From Elephas maximus indicus (lineage: Eukaryota; Chordata; Mammalia; Proboscidea; Elephantidae): a stretch of DNA of 64,000 nt. The stretch lies in NCBI RefSeq assembly GCF_024166365.1, contig NC_064842.1, positions 28,677,001 through 28,741,000 on the forward strand. The letters are read 5' to 3'. A program made the position numbers and the translations under genes. This document shows, in pieces, positions 43,724-54,895 of the stretch. Position 1 is the first letter of the stretch. Each line of letters opens with the position of its first letter. The notes beneath the pieces are model-generated. The model was not told where the DNA came from, did not search any database, and saw only the letters and a program-made list of their open reading frames with translations.

Positions 43724-44580
43724 CACATCCAGACTCCCTGAGGAGCCGAATTACTGGGCTGAGGGCTAGGGACCCTGGTCTTGGGGGACATGTAGCTCAA
43801 TTGGCATAACATAGTTTATAATGAAAATGTTCTATATCCTCCTCTGGTGAGTAGCGTCTGGGGTCTTAAAAGCTTCTGGGCAGCCATCTAGGGTATTCCA
43901 CTGGCCCCACCCCATCTGGAGCAAGGGAGAATGAAGAAAATCAAAGACATAAGGGAAAGATTAGTCCAAAGGACTAATGGACCACAACTACCACAGCCTC
44001 CACCAAACTGAGTCCAGTAAGAATAGGTGGTGCCCAGCTACAACCACTGACTGCTCTGACAGAGATCACAGTAGAGGGTCCTGGACAGAGTTGGAGAAAA
44101 ATGTAGAACAAAATTCCAACTCACAAAAAAAGACCAGACTTAGTGGTCTGACAGAGACTGGAGAAACTCTGAGAGTAGGGCCCCCAGACACTCTTTTAAC
44201 CCAGTACTGAAGTCACTCCTGAGGGTCACCCTTCAGCCAAAGATTAGACATGCCCATAAAACAAACAATAATACACATAGCTCAACCATATAGATGACAC
44301 CCTTCAGCCAAAGATTAGACATGCCCATAAAACAAACAATAATACACATAGCTCAACCATATATATGAGACTAACTGGGCACACCAGGCCAGGGTCAAGG
44401 ACAAAAATGCAGGAGGGGACAGGAAAGCTGGACGAATGAAAATGGGGAACACGAGGTTGAGAATGTTGACACGTCATGGGGTTGGCAACCAATGTCACAA
44501 AACAATATGTGTGTGAATTGTTTAATGAGAAACTAATTTGCTCTGTAAACCTTCATCTAAAGCTCAATTAAAAAAAGAAA
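43724..44580 (+). mobile_element. L1 3'UTR, 5'-truncated, with internal tandem duplication
   Basis: CCTGAGGAGCCGAATTACTGG, TGTAGCTCAATTGGCATAAC, AAAGGACTAATGGACCACAAC, CAACCAATGTCACAAAACAA, ending AGCTCAATTAAAAAAAG. Same family as 30544-31270. Confidence 0.88.
44227..44368 (+). repeat. 71-bp tandem duplication
   Basis: Two head-to-tail units start CACCCTTCAGCCAAAG at 44227 and 44298. They are nearly identical, so the duplication is younger than the L1 copy itself. Confidence 0.95.
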
Positions 44581-44642
44581 GAAAGCAGGGAAGATGAGGA
44601 CTTTCCTCTTACTGGGCTCCTGGCTGGCGGGTGACAGACAAC

Positions 44643-44738
44643 AGACAGCACCCTGAAAACCCTATGGCACACAGTTGTACTCTGTAGCACATGGGTTGCC
44701 ATGAGTTGGGGCTGACTCAAAGGCCAGTAACAGCATTA
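44643..44738 (+). mobile_element. AfroSINE 3' fragment
   Basis: CCTGAAAACCCTATGGCACAC, GTAGCACATGGGTTGCCATGAG, GGGGCTGACTCAAAGG: only the core end and tail. Confidence 0.75.
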
Positions 44739-45034
44739 GTGACATAAAACAATACAAATTCATAATCACACAATTCTGAAGGTCCTGTGTTCACACTGGG
44801 TCTCAGTGGGCTAAAGTTAAGGTGTTGGCAGGGCTGTGTTCCTTTCTGCAGGCTCTAGTGGACAATCTGTTTTCTTGCCTTTTCCGTCTTCTCTAGGCTG
44901 CCTGCATTCATTGGCTTGTGGCCCCCTTCCATCTTCAAAGCCAACTATAACCAGTTGACACTTTTTCACATTACATCACTCTGACACTAACTCGTCTGCC
45001 TCCCTCTTCCCTGTGCAAAGACCCTTGTGATTAC
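44739..45034 (-). mobile_element. MLT1-like LTR fragment
   Basis: AAGGTGTTGGCAGGGCTGTG, TGCAGGCTCTAGTGGACAAT, TTGGCTTGTGGCCCCCTTCC, TGCAAAGACCCTTGTGATTAC: reverse of the MLT1 sense strand. It ends where the next insertion begins. Confidence 0.7.
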
Positions 45035-45050
45035 ATTAGGCCCAGTTTTT

Positions 45051-46297
45051 TTTTTTTTTTTTTTTTTTTTGGTTTTAAAAAAGAGAAGTTTATTCTCTCA
45101 CAGTCCAGTAGGCTAGAAGTCTGGATTCAGGGCATCAGCTGCAGGGGAAGGCTTTCTCTCTCTGTCAGCTCCAGAGGAAGGTCCTTGTTATCAGTCTTCT
45201 GTTGCTCTGGGGGCATCTCAGCGCAGGAACCTTAGGTCCAAAGGACGTGCTCTGCTCCTGGTGCTGCTTTTGTGGTGGTATGAGGTCCCCATGTCTTTCT
45301 GCTTGCTTCTCTCTTTTGTATATCAAAACAGATTGGCTTAAGATACTACCTAATCTTGTAGACCTCATCAATATAACTGCTTCTAATCTATCCTATTCTG
45401 TCATAGTGATAGGATTTACAACATATAGGAAAATCACATAAAATGGTGGACAGTCACACAATAGTGGGAATCACGGCCCAGTTAAGTTGACAGATATTTT
45501 GGGGGGACAGAATTCAATCCTGTATAATCTTTGGCTGATGGATGAACCTCAGGAATGACTTCATTACTGAGCTAAAAGGGTGTCCAGGGGCCATACTCCT
45601 GGGGTTTCTCCAGCCTCTGTCAGGTCAGCAAGTCTGGCCTATTTTTGTGAGTGAGAATTTTTTTTTTTTTTTATTAACTTTTATTGAGCTTCAAGTGAAC
45701 GTTTACAAATCAAGTCAGACTGTCACATATAAGTTTATATACACCTTACTCTGTACTCCCACTTGCTCTGCCTATAATGAGTCAGCCCTTCCAGTCTCTC
45801 CTTTCGTGACAATTTTGACAGCTTCCAACTCTCTCTATCCTCCCATCCCCTCTCCAGACAGGAGATGCCAACACAGTCTCAAGTGTCCACCTGATATCAT
45901 TAGCTCACTCTTCATCAGCATCTCTCTCCTACCCACTGTCCAGCCCCTTTCATGTCTGATGAGTTGTCTTCGGGAATGGTTCCTGTCCTGTGCCAACAGA
46001 AGGTTTGGGGACCATGACCGCCGGGATTCCTCTAGTCCCAGTCAGACCATTAAGTATGGTCTTTTTGTGAGAATTTGGGGTCTGCATTCCACTGATCTCC
46101 TGCTCCCTCGGGGGTTCTCTGTTGTGCTCCCTCTCAGGGCAGTCATTGATTGTGGCCGGGCACCAACTAGTTCTTCTGGTCTCAGGATGATGTAGGTCTC
46201 TGGTTCATGTGGCCCTTTCTGTCTCTTGGGCTCTTAGTTATCGTGTGACCTTGGTGTTCTTCATTCTCCTTTGCTCCAGGTGGGTTGAGACCAATTA
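45051..46297 (-). mobile_element. L1-mediated insertion carrying L1 3'UTRs and a truncated LTR
   Basis: Minus-strand order: L1 3'UTR (46297 to about 45675), A-run (45660-45671), another L1 3'UTR piece (about 45656-45528), an LTR of the MaLR-like family cut off about 18 bases after its AATAAA (45527-45071), then poly(A) (25 T on the plus strand, 45046-45070). The 16-bp repeat ATTAGGCCCAGTTTTT at 45035-45050 and 46298-46313 encloses everything. Confidence 0.85.
45071..45527 (-). repeat. LTR copy ending at its own poly(A) site
   Basis: Matches the other family LTRs except that the sequence after the R-region end (ATCCACTTGTGG-type U5) is replaced by poly(A). The AATAAA hexamer is at 45089-45094 on the minus strand. 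Confidence 0.88.
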
Positions 46298-46315
46298 ATT
46301 AGGCCCAGTTTTTAT

Positions 46316-46509
46316 ATACAATAAAACCTGTGAAAGCCAGAACCTGTGTAAGGTGAAAACCTGTCAGAGAAGGAAAACTCAAATATTTTCTACTAAAATG
46401 AGTGATAGAAAAATGGTAAGACTACACCCTGTCGAAGCGGGAAAACTTGTGAGACCTGGAAAAACAAAGCAGTCCTGTTGAGTTCTGCCTCTCACAGGTT
46501 TCACTGTAG
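46316..46509. mobile_element. Pogo/Tigger-like MITE with TA target site
   Basis: About 190 bp bounded by inverted repeats CAATAAAACCTGTGAAAGCC (46318-46337) and the complement of GCCTCTCACAGGTTTCACTG (46488-46507). TA flanks each end. Too short to encode a transposase. The match is my own reading; no family name is assigned. Confidence 0.7.
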
Positions 46510-46569
46510 CATGTGGGACTTACTGTATCCCCTTGATAGCAAGGTGAGATCTATGTCAGCAGGTGCAGG

Positions 46570-46960
46570 GCCCACCTTAGTGCAAAAGTTCTGTGCCTCA
46601 CAGGAGCATTATCTCTTGGAAGCAGGGGCAGATTATCCAGCAGACAAGGTAACACCATGCTGACCTCGCTTACCACATTATCTGTAGTGAACAATTTCAC
46701 ATTTTTTCACCACATCAAGACTCTGTTTCTAGGTATGACTTACATCTGTCTCTCTCCCAACCCCACAGCATCTTCCTACAGAACCAAAGCCCCTTTTCAA
46801 ATATTTACAATCCCTGATAGGGGCGGATGACCCAGTAAGCAAGGTAGGTATCGGCTTACTTACTAATCTGTAGTGAATAATTTCCCTACAGGTGATCTGG
46901 TAAGCAAGGTAAGCACTGTGATTACCTTGGCTATTGGGTAATCCACTGCTGCTTGGAACT
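46570..46960 (+). repeat. Degenerate internal repeats, unclassified
   Basis: Similar phrases recur: GGGGCAGATTATCCAGCAGACAAGGTAAC, GGGGCGGATGACCCAGTAAGC, GTGATCTGGTAAGCAAGGTAAGC, plus ATCTGTAGTGAA twice. Units are 70-200 bases apart. No family name. Confidence 0.5.
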
Positions 46961-47162
46961 CTCCATAGGCACAGATTCCAGGTCCCTACAGGGACATGTC
47001 ATTTACAATAGTCACCAAAGCTAGGGGAATCAAAACTGTGGTGTCCACATCATGTATTTATAACTCATTCATAGTTCCTCCCAGTCTATACATAGCTTGT
47101 CAATCAGGGGAAATTTTTACCATAAGCAATGCTGCCTGGCAGTATAGTTGCCATATACCATC

Positions 47163-47679
47163 TGTCTTAGTCATCTAGTGCTGCTATAACAGAAATACCA
47201 CAAGTGGATGGCTTTAACAAAGAGAAGTTTATTCTCTCACAGTCCAGTAGGCTAGAAGTTCGAATTCAGGGCACCGGCTCCAGGGGAAGGCTTTCTCTCT
47301 CTGTCAGCCCTAGAGAAAGGTCCTTGTCATCAGTCTTGCTTTGGTCTGGGAGCATCTCAGCACAGGGACCTCAGGTCCAAAAGACATGCTTCGCTCCCGT
47401 CACTGCCGTCTTAATGGTATGAGGTCCCCATGTCTCTCTGCTCGCTTCTCTCTTTTATATCTCAAAAGAGATTGGCTTAAGACACTAGCTAGTCTTGTAG
47501 ACCTCATCAGTATAACTGCCACTAATCCATCTTATTACATCATAGTGATGGGATTTACAACACATAGGGAAATCACATCAGATGATAAAATGGTAGAACA
47601 CTCATACAATCATACAAGGGAATCATGACCTAGCCAAGTTGACAGATATTTTCGGGGGGACACAATTCAATCCATGACA
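47163..47679 (-). mobile_element. Solo LTR, MaLR-like afrotherian family
   Basis: TGTCTTAGTCATCTAGTGC to CAATCCATGACA; near-TSD CCATC (47158-47162) and GCATC (47680-47684). Confidence 0.88.
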
Positions 47680-47700
47680 GCATCTTAGCTGGTTTCCAGG

Positions 47701-47860
47701 GTGTGGTAGGCAGAATAACATCCTTCTGAAGATTCTACATCCTAATCTTTGGATCTCATGACCATGTTACCTTACATGGCAAAAGGGAGTTAAGATTGCT
47801 AATCAGCTGACCTTCACAAAGGGAGATTATTCTGGATTACTGTGAGAATTCCTTCAAGGA
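47701..47860 (+). mobile_element. MLT1-like LTR fragment
   Basis: TGTGGTAGGCAGAATAACATC, GTTACCTTACATGGCAAAAGG, GAGATTATTCTGGATTAC: the 5' part of the same LTR class as 24677-25301. Confidence 0.75.
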
Positions 47861-48064
47861 CTACTGAGGAGAGGAGCACCTGATGCTGCCCTGCTGGCGA
47901 TCTGGTGTTCCTGTCCTTAGCCTTCTGAGTAGTTTGGTGTGTGGCCTGAGGTGATCTTGTGAGTCTGTTTGGTCAACTTTTGGCACTGCGCAGAACTAAA
48001 GAGTTTGGCCTTCATCCTGTTGCCAAGGAGGGGCCAACCATTATATTTGTAAGCACTTGATATT
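47861..48064. other. Single-copy DNA
   Basis: No feature recognised. Confidence 0.3.
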
Positions 48065-48220
48065 TTCATTTAACACCTGACAAGGATCCTGTTAATATTT
48101 GAAGCTGAGACCCAGAGTGGTTAAGTAATTTGGCTGAGGCTGCCTAGTAAGTTAGCGGTTGATCGGGAGCTGGAGTTCTGATCTCTCAACTCAGCCCAGT
48201 GCTCTTTCTTCCTCTAAAAT
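48065..48220 (-). mobile_element. MIR fragment
   Basis: GAAGCTGAGACCCAGAGTGG, TTAAGTAATTTGGCTGAGGC, CTCAGCCCAGTGCTCTTTC: MIR core and end in minus orientation, diverged. Confidence 0.75.
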
Positions 48221-49229
48221 ATGCTAAAAAACAGCCCAAATCCTCAACAGCGTTTGTCTGATGTGCATCTGGGATCAGCTTTCAGTCCTTCAGAGGGTCT
48301 TTATGGACTCTCAGTTACAGACAAACATCCAATCAGCCAGGATCTGTTTACTGACTTCCTGCTGGTGCAGGGCACTATGTGTTTAAGAATCTGCCCCCTG
48401 GGTAACTACATTTTCTCTCTATCTTTTGCAGTACTCCTGTACTTTAACACAGGGACACAAGACTGAGATGAGGAGGAAAATAACAGTTTGGTAGGAAATT
48501 AAATCAGGAGTATTATCCTAGCATCTTGGAAAGGAAACGGTCAAAGAATGATGAGGCATCCCTGAAAGACAGAGGAACCAGCTTGAAGGGGTTCCCACTG
48601 GCCAAATCTAGGACAGTTTAAACATCAAAATAAATAACCCACTAAAAAACAAACAAAGAAAAAAACAGAAAACCACCAGTCCTTACTGATAATCAGTAAG
48701 TAAAGGAAAACACTGAAAGTTTGATGAGGAACAAGTTTACATAGTATCAGACTATCTTACCACAAAATACTTGTTTGTTACAAAAAGAAAAAATAGTAAC
48801 TCTGCAGTTACCCAGCAGACACCATCTTAATGGAGTGATCAAAATGGCCGTTACCTGTAATGGATGGCATAACCTTGTGCCACTTGGTAGGATCAGTAAG
48901 AAGAATGCAGTATGTCTTTTATGAGGAAAACTAAACAAGCACAAAGTGAGGGATGCACTACAAAATGTGGCCGGTAATCCTCTAAAGTGCTGTTGATCAC
49001 AAAAATCAAGGAAGAGCTGAGGAAGTGTTTCGACTAAAGGGGATGTGAGAACTAGATGCAATGTGTGGTTCCGAAGTGGACCCCTTTGCCATCAAGGACA
49101 TTATGGGCACATTTGGTCAAGCGTGGAGTCTAAGGATGGTAGTAATGTGTCAATGTTAATTTCCTGATTTCAGTGATTGTATTGTAGCTTCTGACTCCTT
49201 CCCTCCTGGGCTCCAGGAATAATGACTTA
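48221..49229. other. Single-copy DNA, no exon recognised
   Basis: Frames at 48221-48466 and 48747-49061 resemble no family. Confidence 0.4.
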
Positions 49230-49610
49230 TCAGAGTTTTCTGAGCATGCCAGGCTTGTTCATAGTCTCTGTCTTTGCTCATGCTGTTCCCTCCACCTGGA
49301 ATTCCCTTTCTCTGCCTCACAATGCCTGGTGGGCACACACTCATCTCCCCAGGCTTAGATTAAGTGTCGCTTCCTTTGTAAAGCTTTCCTACCCTCCTCC
49401 TCCTCCTTGCCTACTCTTCAAGAAGAATTGATCATCTCCTCCTTTCTGGCCTCTACACAGACTCTGTGGTAGTACCTTGAATTTAGCATTGTGTTTGCTC
49501 CCCTTTGTTTGTTCTCCCACACTAAACACGTTTGAGTCACCTTGTTTCTTCAGGGCCAAGCACAATGCTTGACACAGTAAAGGTTGAGTGAATGAAAGAA
49601 TGAATGATTT
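49230..49610 (+). mobile_element. L2 LINE 3' end
   Basis: CATGCTGTTCCCTCCACCTGG, AAGTGTCGCTTCCTTTGTAAAG, CAGGGCCAAGCACAATGC, ending GTTGAGTGAATGAAAGAATG: the L2 3'UTR with its GAATGAATG tail. Confidence 0.85.
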
Positions 49611-49639
49611 ATTTCACTTCTCATCTTATTTTCACTATT

Positions 49640-49725
49640 AATTAGCTCTTTAATGACTTTGGACAAATTACTTAGCCTGCCTGGACCTGAGTTATCTCAT
49701 TTTCCAAATGAGGAAATTGAGGTGG
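49640..49725 (+). mobile_element. MIR fragment
   Basis: GACTTTGGACAAATTACTTAG, CCTGAGTTATCTCATTTTCC, AAATGAGGAAATTGAGG: MIR core in plus orientation. Confidence 0.75.
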
Positions 49726-49726
49726 A

Positions 49727-49887
49727 TGTAGCCCTGGTGGCATGATGGCTATGCGTTCAACTGTTAACCAAAAAAAGGTCAGCAATTCGAATCCACCAGC
49801 TGCACCTTAGAAACCCTATGGGACAGTTCTGCTCTGTCCTATAGGGTCACTATAAGTTGGAATCAACTTGACGGCAATGGGTAGGTT
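49727..49887 (+). mobile_element. AfroSINE
   Basis: GTAGCCCTGGTGGCATGATG, GTCAGCAATTCGAATCCACC, GACAGTTCTGCTCTGTCC, GGAATCAACTTGACGGCAATG. Confidence 0.92.
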
Positions 49888-51239
49888 ATAAATTCTGTGT
49901 TCCCATCACCCTAGGATGAATTTCTCTCACACAGCCATAAAGCACCGCGTATCTCAGAGAGGTATGTCTTATGGTTGTCACAAAGAACAAAAAAACATGT
50001 AATTCTTTGTGGAGATGAGCACAGACTTGTAGCCACAATCAGGTTCCTGGTTCAGCCATATAATCTCTGAACAGCCTTTTCCTCCTCTGTCCAATGATCT
50101 AACCATTCAGTAGAGTAGCCACGAGACAAATGTTACCTCATTGTACACTCTAAGGTACCACACACAGGGTGTGGTGTTTATTCTTTAGTCATGCTGGTCA
50201 ACATCAGGGCTCAGTTTGTGAAACTTGGATGTCTAATCCAGTAGTCAGAAACTCTATGAGGGCTAATGAAAAAGCAGCAGAGCACCAGGATACTCTTTAA
50301 CGTTTATTTCTGTTAAGATTTTTGGACACTATTTGCAAGGCCAAAGAAATAAGGATTGTCTGGGATGGCCACATAGGTGAGATAGTGGGAGGTATTAAGG
50401 GTAACTTAAGAAGAGGGATCTGATTTCTCTTTGTGTGGTTTACTCTGTACTAGTCAAATGCCCTTAAACATAATGACTAGTCTGCTAACCGTTTTCTTAA
50501 CCTTAATAAGGGCCAGGTGACCAGTGACTGCAGGCTCTGGCATCGTCCAGCTCCAGTGTGTTCTTCCTGTCTCTTGTCTGTTGAACACATTACAACACAT
50601 GCCGCGTTAGAAGCTCTTCATCCCTGCGTATGTTTTGAATCTGTGGGGTTAGGTGTTATTAGATCAGGGAGTTGCTATCAGGAAATCAAGATATAAATTG
50701 AATAATTGAAATCCAAATTTTAAAATGCACCAAGCTTGACTATCACAGTATTTGATTTGCAAATTGTTCAAGCTGGAGTGGGGATAGTAGTGTCCCTGCC
50801 CAGTGGACTGTGTTCCCAATACAGATGTGGAGCAGGGTTGTCCAGGTGTGACCACACCTGGGTCTTTGCTGCTACCTTTGGGGGTCAGGCATTCAGCGCC
50901 ATCGTGGAATGAGTGTGAGAAAGAGCAGAATTTGTCAAGGGATGCTTAAGGACCATTTTATACTTCCATATGTGTATATAGGAAGTCTGGGCCTTTGTTT
51001 CTCTGCTGCAGAGGCTTATGACTTTCCAGGTTAATTAGGACCTTCCCTTCCTTTTAGATTCCTTGTGTCAAAGTTAATGTGACCTCCATTGTTGGGGTAA
51101 CACTCCAAGATGTCACTCAATATGTGAAATCCCTTGTGACAATTCAAAAACAATTTATCTTAAAGCTGAATGAGGAGGGATCTTAAATAAACAATTACTC
51201 TGAAAGCTAGAAGGACCTTCCTCAATTTTTGGGGGCTTA
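49888..51239. other. Single-copy DNA, no exon recognised
   Basis: About 1.35 kb free of recognised repeats and of convincing coding frames. Confidence 0.4.
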
Positions 51240-51244
51240 GCATC

Positions 51245-52323
51245 TGTCTTAGTTATCTAGGGCTACTATAAAAGAAATATCACGAGTAGATGGCTTTAAC
51301 AAACAGAAATTTATTCTCTCAGAGTCTAGGAGGCTAGAAGTCCGAATTCAGGGTGTCAGATCCAGGGGGAGGCTTTTGCTCTCTGTCGGCTCTGGGGGAA
51401 GGTCTTGGCATCAATCTTCCCCTGGTCTAGGAACCTCTCAGCACAGGGATCTTAGGTCCAAAGGACACTCTCTGCTCCTGGCTCTTTTTGATTGATAGTA
51501 ATGAGGCCCCTATCTCTCTGCTTGCTTCTCCCTCCTTTTATCTCCTGTAAGATAAAAGGTGATGCAGGCCACACCCCAGGGAAACTCTCCTTACATGGAA
51601 TCAGGGCTGTGACCTGAGTAAAGGTGTTGCATCCCACCCTAACCCTCTTGTCTTAGTTGTCTAGTGCGGCTTTAACAGAAATACCACAAGTGGATGGCTT
51701 TAACAAAGAGAAATTTATTTTCTGACAGTCTAGCAGGCTAAGAAGTCCAAATGCAGGGCCTCAGCTCCAGGGGATGGCTTTCTTTCTCTGTCAGCTCTGG
51801 AGGAAGGTCCTTATCAATCTTCGCCTGGACTAGGAGCTTCTCCACACAGGAACCCCAGGTCCAAAGGACACATTCTGCTCCCGGTGCCTCTTTCTTGGTG
51901 GTATGAGTTCCCCCCTCTCTGCTTGCTTTCCTTTCCTTTTATCTCTTGTAAGATAAATGGTGGTGCAGGCCACACTCCAGGGAAAGTCCCTTTACATTGG
52001 ATCAGGAATGTGACCTTAGTAAGAGTGTTAAAACCCCACCCTAATCCTCTTTAACATACAATTACAATCAAAATGGAGGACAACCACACACTACTGGGAA
52101 TCATGGCCTAATCAATTTGACAGATATTTTGGGGGGACACAGTTCAATCCATGACACCTCTTTAACATAACCTAATCCTGCCTCATTAACCACAGGCAGA
52201 GATTAGGATTTACAACACATAGGGAAATTAGATCGCAAAATGGAGGACAACCACAGAATACTGGGACTCATGGCCTAGCCAAGTTGACACTTATTTTTGG
52301 GGAACACTGTTCAATCCATGACA
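51245..52323 (-). mobile_element. Outer solo LTR of a nested pair, MaLR-like family
   Basis: Pieces 51245-51648 and 52157-52323 join into one LTR: the left part stops at CACCCTAACCCTCT and the right part resumes CCTCTTTAACATAACC. The left flank is GCATC; the right flank TCCAG may have lost three bases of the duplication. Confidence 0.87.
51649..52156 (-). mobile_element. Inner solo LTR of the same family, TSD CCTCT
   Basis: TGTCTTAGTTGTCTAGTGC to CAATCCATGACA. Perfect 5-bp TSD CCTCT at 51644-51648 and 52157-52161, within the outer LTR. Confidence 0.92.
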
Positions 52324-52897
52324 TCCAGTGTGTGGTGGGAAAGTATGGGAACCACTGGTAAAAAAAAAAAAAATTCCCTGGACTTCCTGGAACACTACTT
52401 TCAAGAAATACAGGGCTAAATGAACAGGTTTCCTCAAAGTCTTGAATGTGCTACTGTACACTAGGAACCTCCAAAGAGGGAGTAAAATAATGGCCATGTC
52501 TCAAACTTCTATGACCGGGGAACCCTTTTTCATGGAGTCTGTCGGGGAGCATGTTGCACAAAGCTTTAGACCTTTCTCAGAAAAGATGCATATATGTACA
52601 AAAGATCTAATTTCTTTAATGAAGCCAGCACCAAACTCACGTCTGCCTTTTTTTTTCCTTCCTTCCATCCAGCATTTCTTGCAGGGTGTTTGTTGGGAGA
52701 TACGGTAGATATAATGGACACCCTGTCAGAGGAATGCCCATCTTTCCTTTGCAACTGAAGATGGTGAGAGTAGAGAACATTCACCTAGGCAAACCTGATT
52801 TTAGAACACAGATTACATACCCAAACTAGAGGTCAGGGCAGGAAGAGGGATTTTGATTGGTCTTACTGTTTCAGCAGGCATGGAGCAGCATTTGGAG
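52324..52897. other. Single-copy DNA
   Basis: No exon or repeat recognised; A-run at 52360-52372. Confidence 0.35.
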
Positions 52898-53090
52898 GGT
52901 GCCAGGCATAGTGGTTAAGAGCTACAGCTGCTAACCAAAAGGTCAGCCGTTCAAATCCACCAGGTGCTCCTTGTAAACTATACGCGGCAGTTCTACTCTG
53001 TTCTGTAGGGTCGCTATGAGTCGGAATCATGTGGGCTGACTGGTAACAGAATCATGCGAGCTGACCAGCCTCGGGTTTGGTTTGGTTAGG
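52898..53090 (+). mobile_element. AfroSINE with a disrupted tail
   Basis: GCATAGTGGTTAAGAGCTAC, CAGCCGTTCAAATCCACC, GTAGGGTCGCTATGAGTCGG. A short GTGGGCTGACTGGTAACAGA / GCGAGCTGACCAGCCTCG doubling sits in the tail, which ends GGTTTGGTTTGG. Confidence 0.88.
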
Positions 53091-53599
53091 AACAGAATAG
53101 TGCTAACAGGCCCGCCATTAAGGATCATTGAAGAGGATGGTGAGAAGGGCGTTATGAAGTTGTTTTGTTGCTTGCCTCCCCTCCCCCCATGAAAGCATGG
53201 GCAGGGAAGATTCCTGGGACTAGACTTTAAAGTTACCTTCCTAGCGTTTAGGGTTTGGGCTTTGTCCTTGCAGAAAACAGCCCTTGCACCTCTCAGCAGG
53301 CCTTCTCTGTAAGACTTGTCCATCTGCCTTTCTCTCTCCCTTTGGAAGATGATGATAGGGGAGGGGAACTCATGGTGGAAAAGGGGTGGCAAGGGGACCT
53401 GCTGCACCCCACTTCATCTTCTCTAGTCATCACTCCTCTGGGCCCATGACAACTGGCTGAGAACAGCTAGCAATTGAAATTCTGTGTCATTTGGAACATC
53501 AGTGACAGAATGAAATGGTTTTCAAAATTCTCTGATAAGAACCACCAGGAGTCCAATTCCCAAGATGTGAAGATTAATCCAATCTCCACTTTCCCACTT
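53091..53599. other. Single-copy DNA
   Basis: The 126-codon minus frame at 53027-53407 begins in SINE sequence and resembles no family. Confidence 0.35.
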
Positions 53600-54010
53600 C
53601 TTCATTATCTCTGGCACCAGCTGCTCCACCACGGCACTCTCATCTTTTCTGGGTCTGATAATTTGTCTCACAGAGCTCACGACATATATTTAAGGCTATG
53701 TGGTTTATTAGGGAAAAGGATACAACACAGGAGTAAAAGGATATAACTTAGGAGTAAAAGAGTATCAGTGTCAGGAAGAGGTACACAGGCAAGGTCTGGA
53801 AGGGTTCCTGGAAGCCGAGCTTTCCATTTTCCCAAAGAGAGTGTGTCTCTCCCTTCAGCAGCCAGGACACCTCTTGGACCAGTAAAGCTCCCTGAGCCCT
53901 CATTTTCCAGGGCTTTTACCAGTCAGCCCACACGGGCTCCTTAGCCAGTCTGGTGCCCAACAAATTCTCGGACTAGTTTATATACCTTAATTACTTAAGA
54001 AACCCCCTAA
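53600..54010 (-). mobile_element. MLT2-like (ERV-L class) LTR fragment
   Basis: CTCACAGAGCTCACGACATA, GTGGTTTATTAGGGAAAAGG, GGCAAGGTCTGGAAGGGTTCC, GAGCTTTCCATTTTCCC: same class as 32283-32933, plus strand showing the reverse of the sense strand. Confidence 0.65.
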
Positions 54011-54780
54011 GTTTATTTTTCCAAAAACTAAGGGCAAAGGCCAAATAAGAGAACTCATTTCACATCAAGGAAAGTTGTTATCAAAGTGAAAAGAAATAGT
54101 AAATAGATCAGACAGGATTTGTTGAAAGCGATGGATGAGAAAACAAAATAAAGAAATTAAGGTAAAACTACATAAAAGCCAAACTTTTGGGGGGGGGATA
54201 GGAAGCATCCGAATCCAACAAGTTACAAGAAGTACAATCACATTCCAACAAGCAGGCCTGTGGTGTTTGTGAAAATGCAAATCAGGCTGCGTAAAATGCA
54301 CCAAGCACAACTTCAAACATCATCTCCCTGAAGTTAAAAGCCACAACTATTTTGGATGCCACTCTAGGCAGGGGAGCAAACAGGCCTGTTAGCCCTTTCC
54401 TGTTGGGCTTTTTTTTGTTTGTTTCCTAAGTTTATTGGGATCCTGCTGTAGGGCAAGACATTCGGAAAATCCTTGAAGAATAAACCCATATCCCAAGAGT
54501 TGGCCATTTTGGAGGAACTCTCCAAGGAGGAAGGTGTACAGCACTATTTTGCTCTATATGGAAAATCTGGGGTTGAAAGAGGCCTTTAAATTCATCTGAT
54601 CTAGTTATCTCTGTACTAAATGCCCTTTGGTTCAAGCAGGTTATTTCTAATACGTGTAATAATAGTAAGCATCAATATATTAACCATAGTTATTGCTGGG
54701 AAAAAGAATTAAAATTGGTCTTTATTTTCTTTGCTGAAATTTTCGCCATCTTCACACTTTCCCACAATGAACATATATTA
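54011..54780. other. Single-copy DNA
   Basis: No exon or repeat recognised. Confidence 0.35.
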
Positions 54781-54895
54781 TTTTTTTAATAAGTTGGTTT
54801 TTTGTTGTTGTTAAGAATATACACAGCAGAACATACGCCAATTCAGCAGTTTCTACATGTACAATTCAGTGATGGGCATACACACCCACTCCTCA
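54781..54895 (-). mobile_element. L1 3' end fragment
   Basis: TTGTTGTTGTTAAGAATATAC, AACATACGCCAATTCAGCAG, CTACATGTACAATTCAGTG: start of the reversed L1 3'UTR, also seen at 55340. Confidence 0.7.

Noticed and set aside
44227..44368. CRISPR-like or satellite repeat
   Set aside because: Only two adjacent units with no spacers, inside an L1 3'UTR; this is a simple tandem duplication in a mammalian genome.
45542..46195. 217-codon plus-strand frame
   Set aside because: It is antisense to L1 3'UTR sequence and crosses the join between two inserted pieces.
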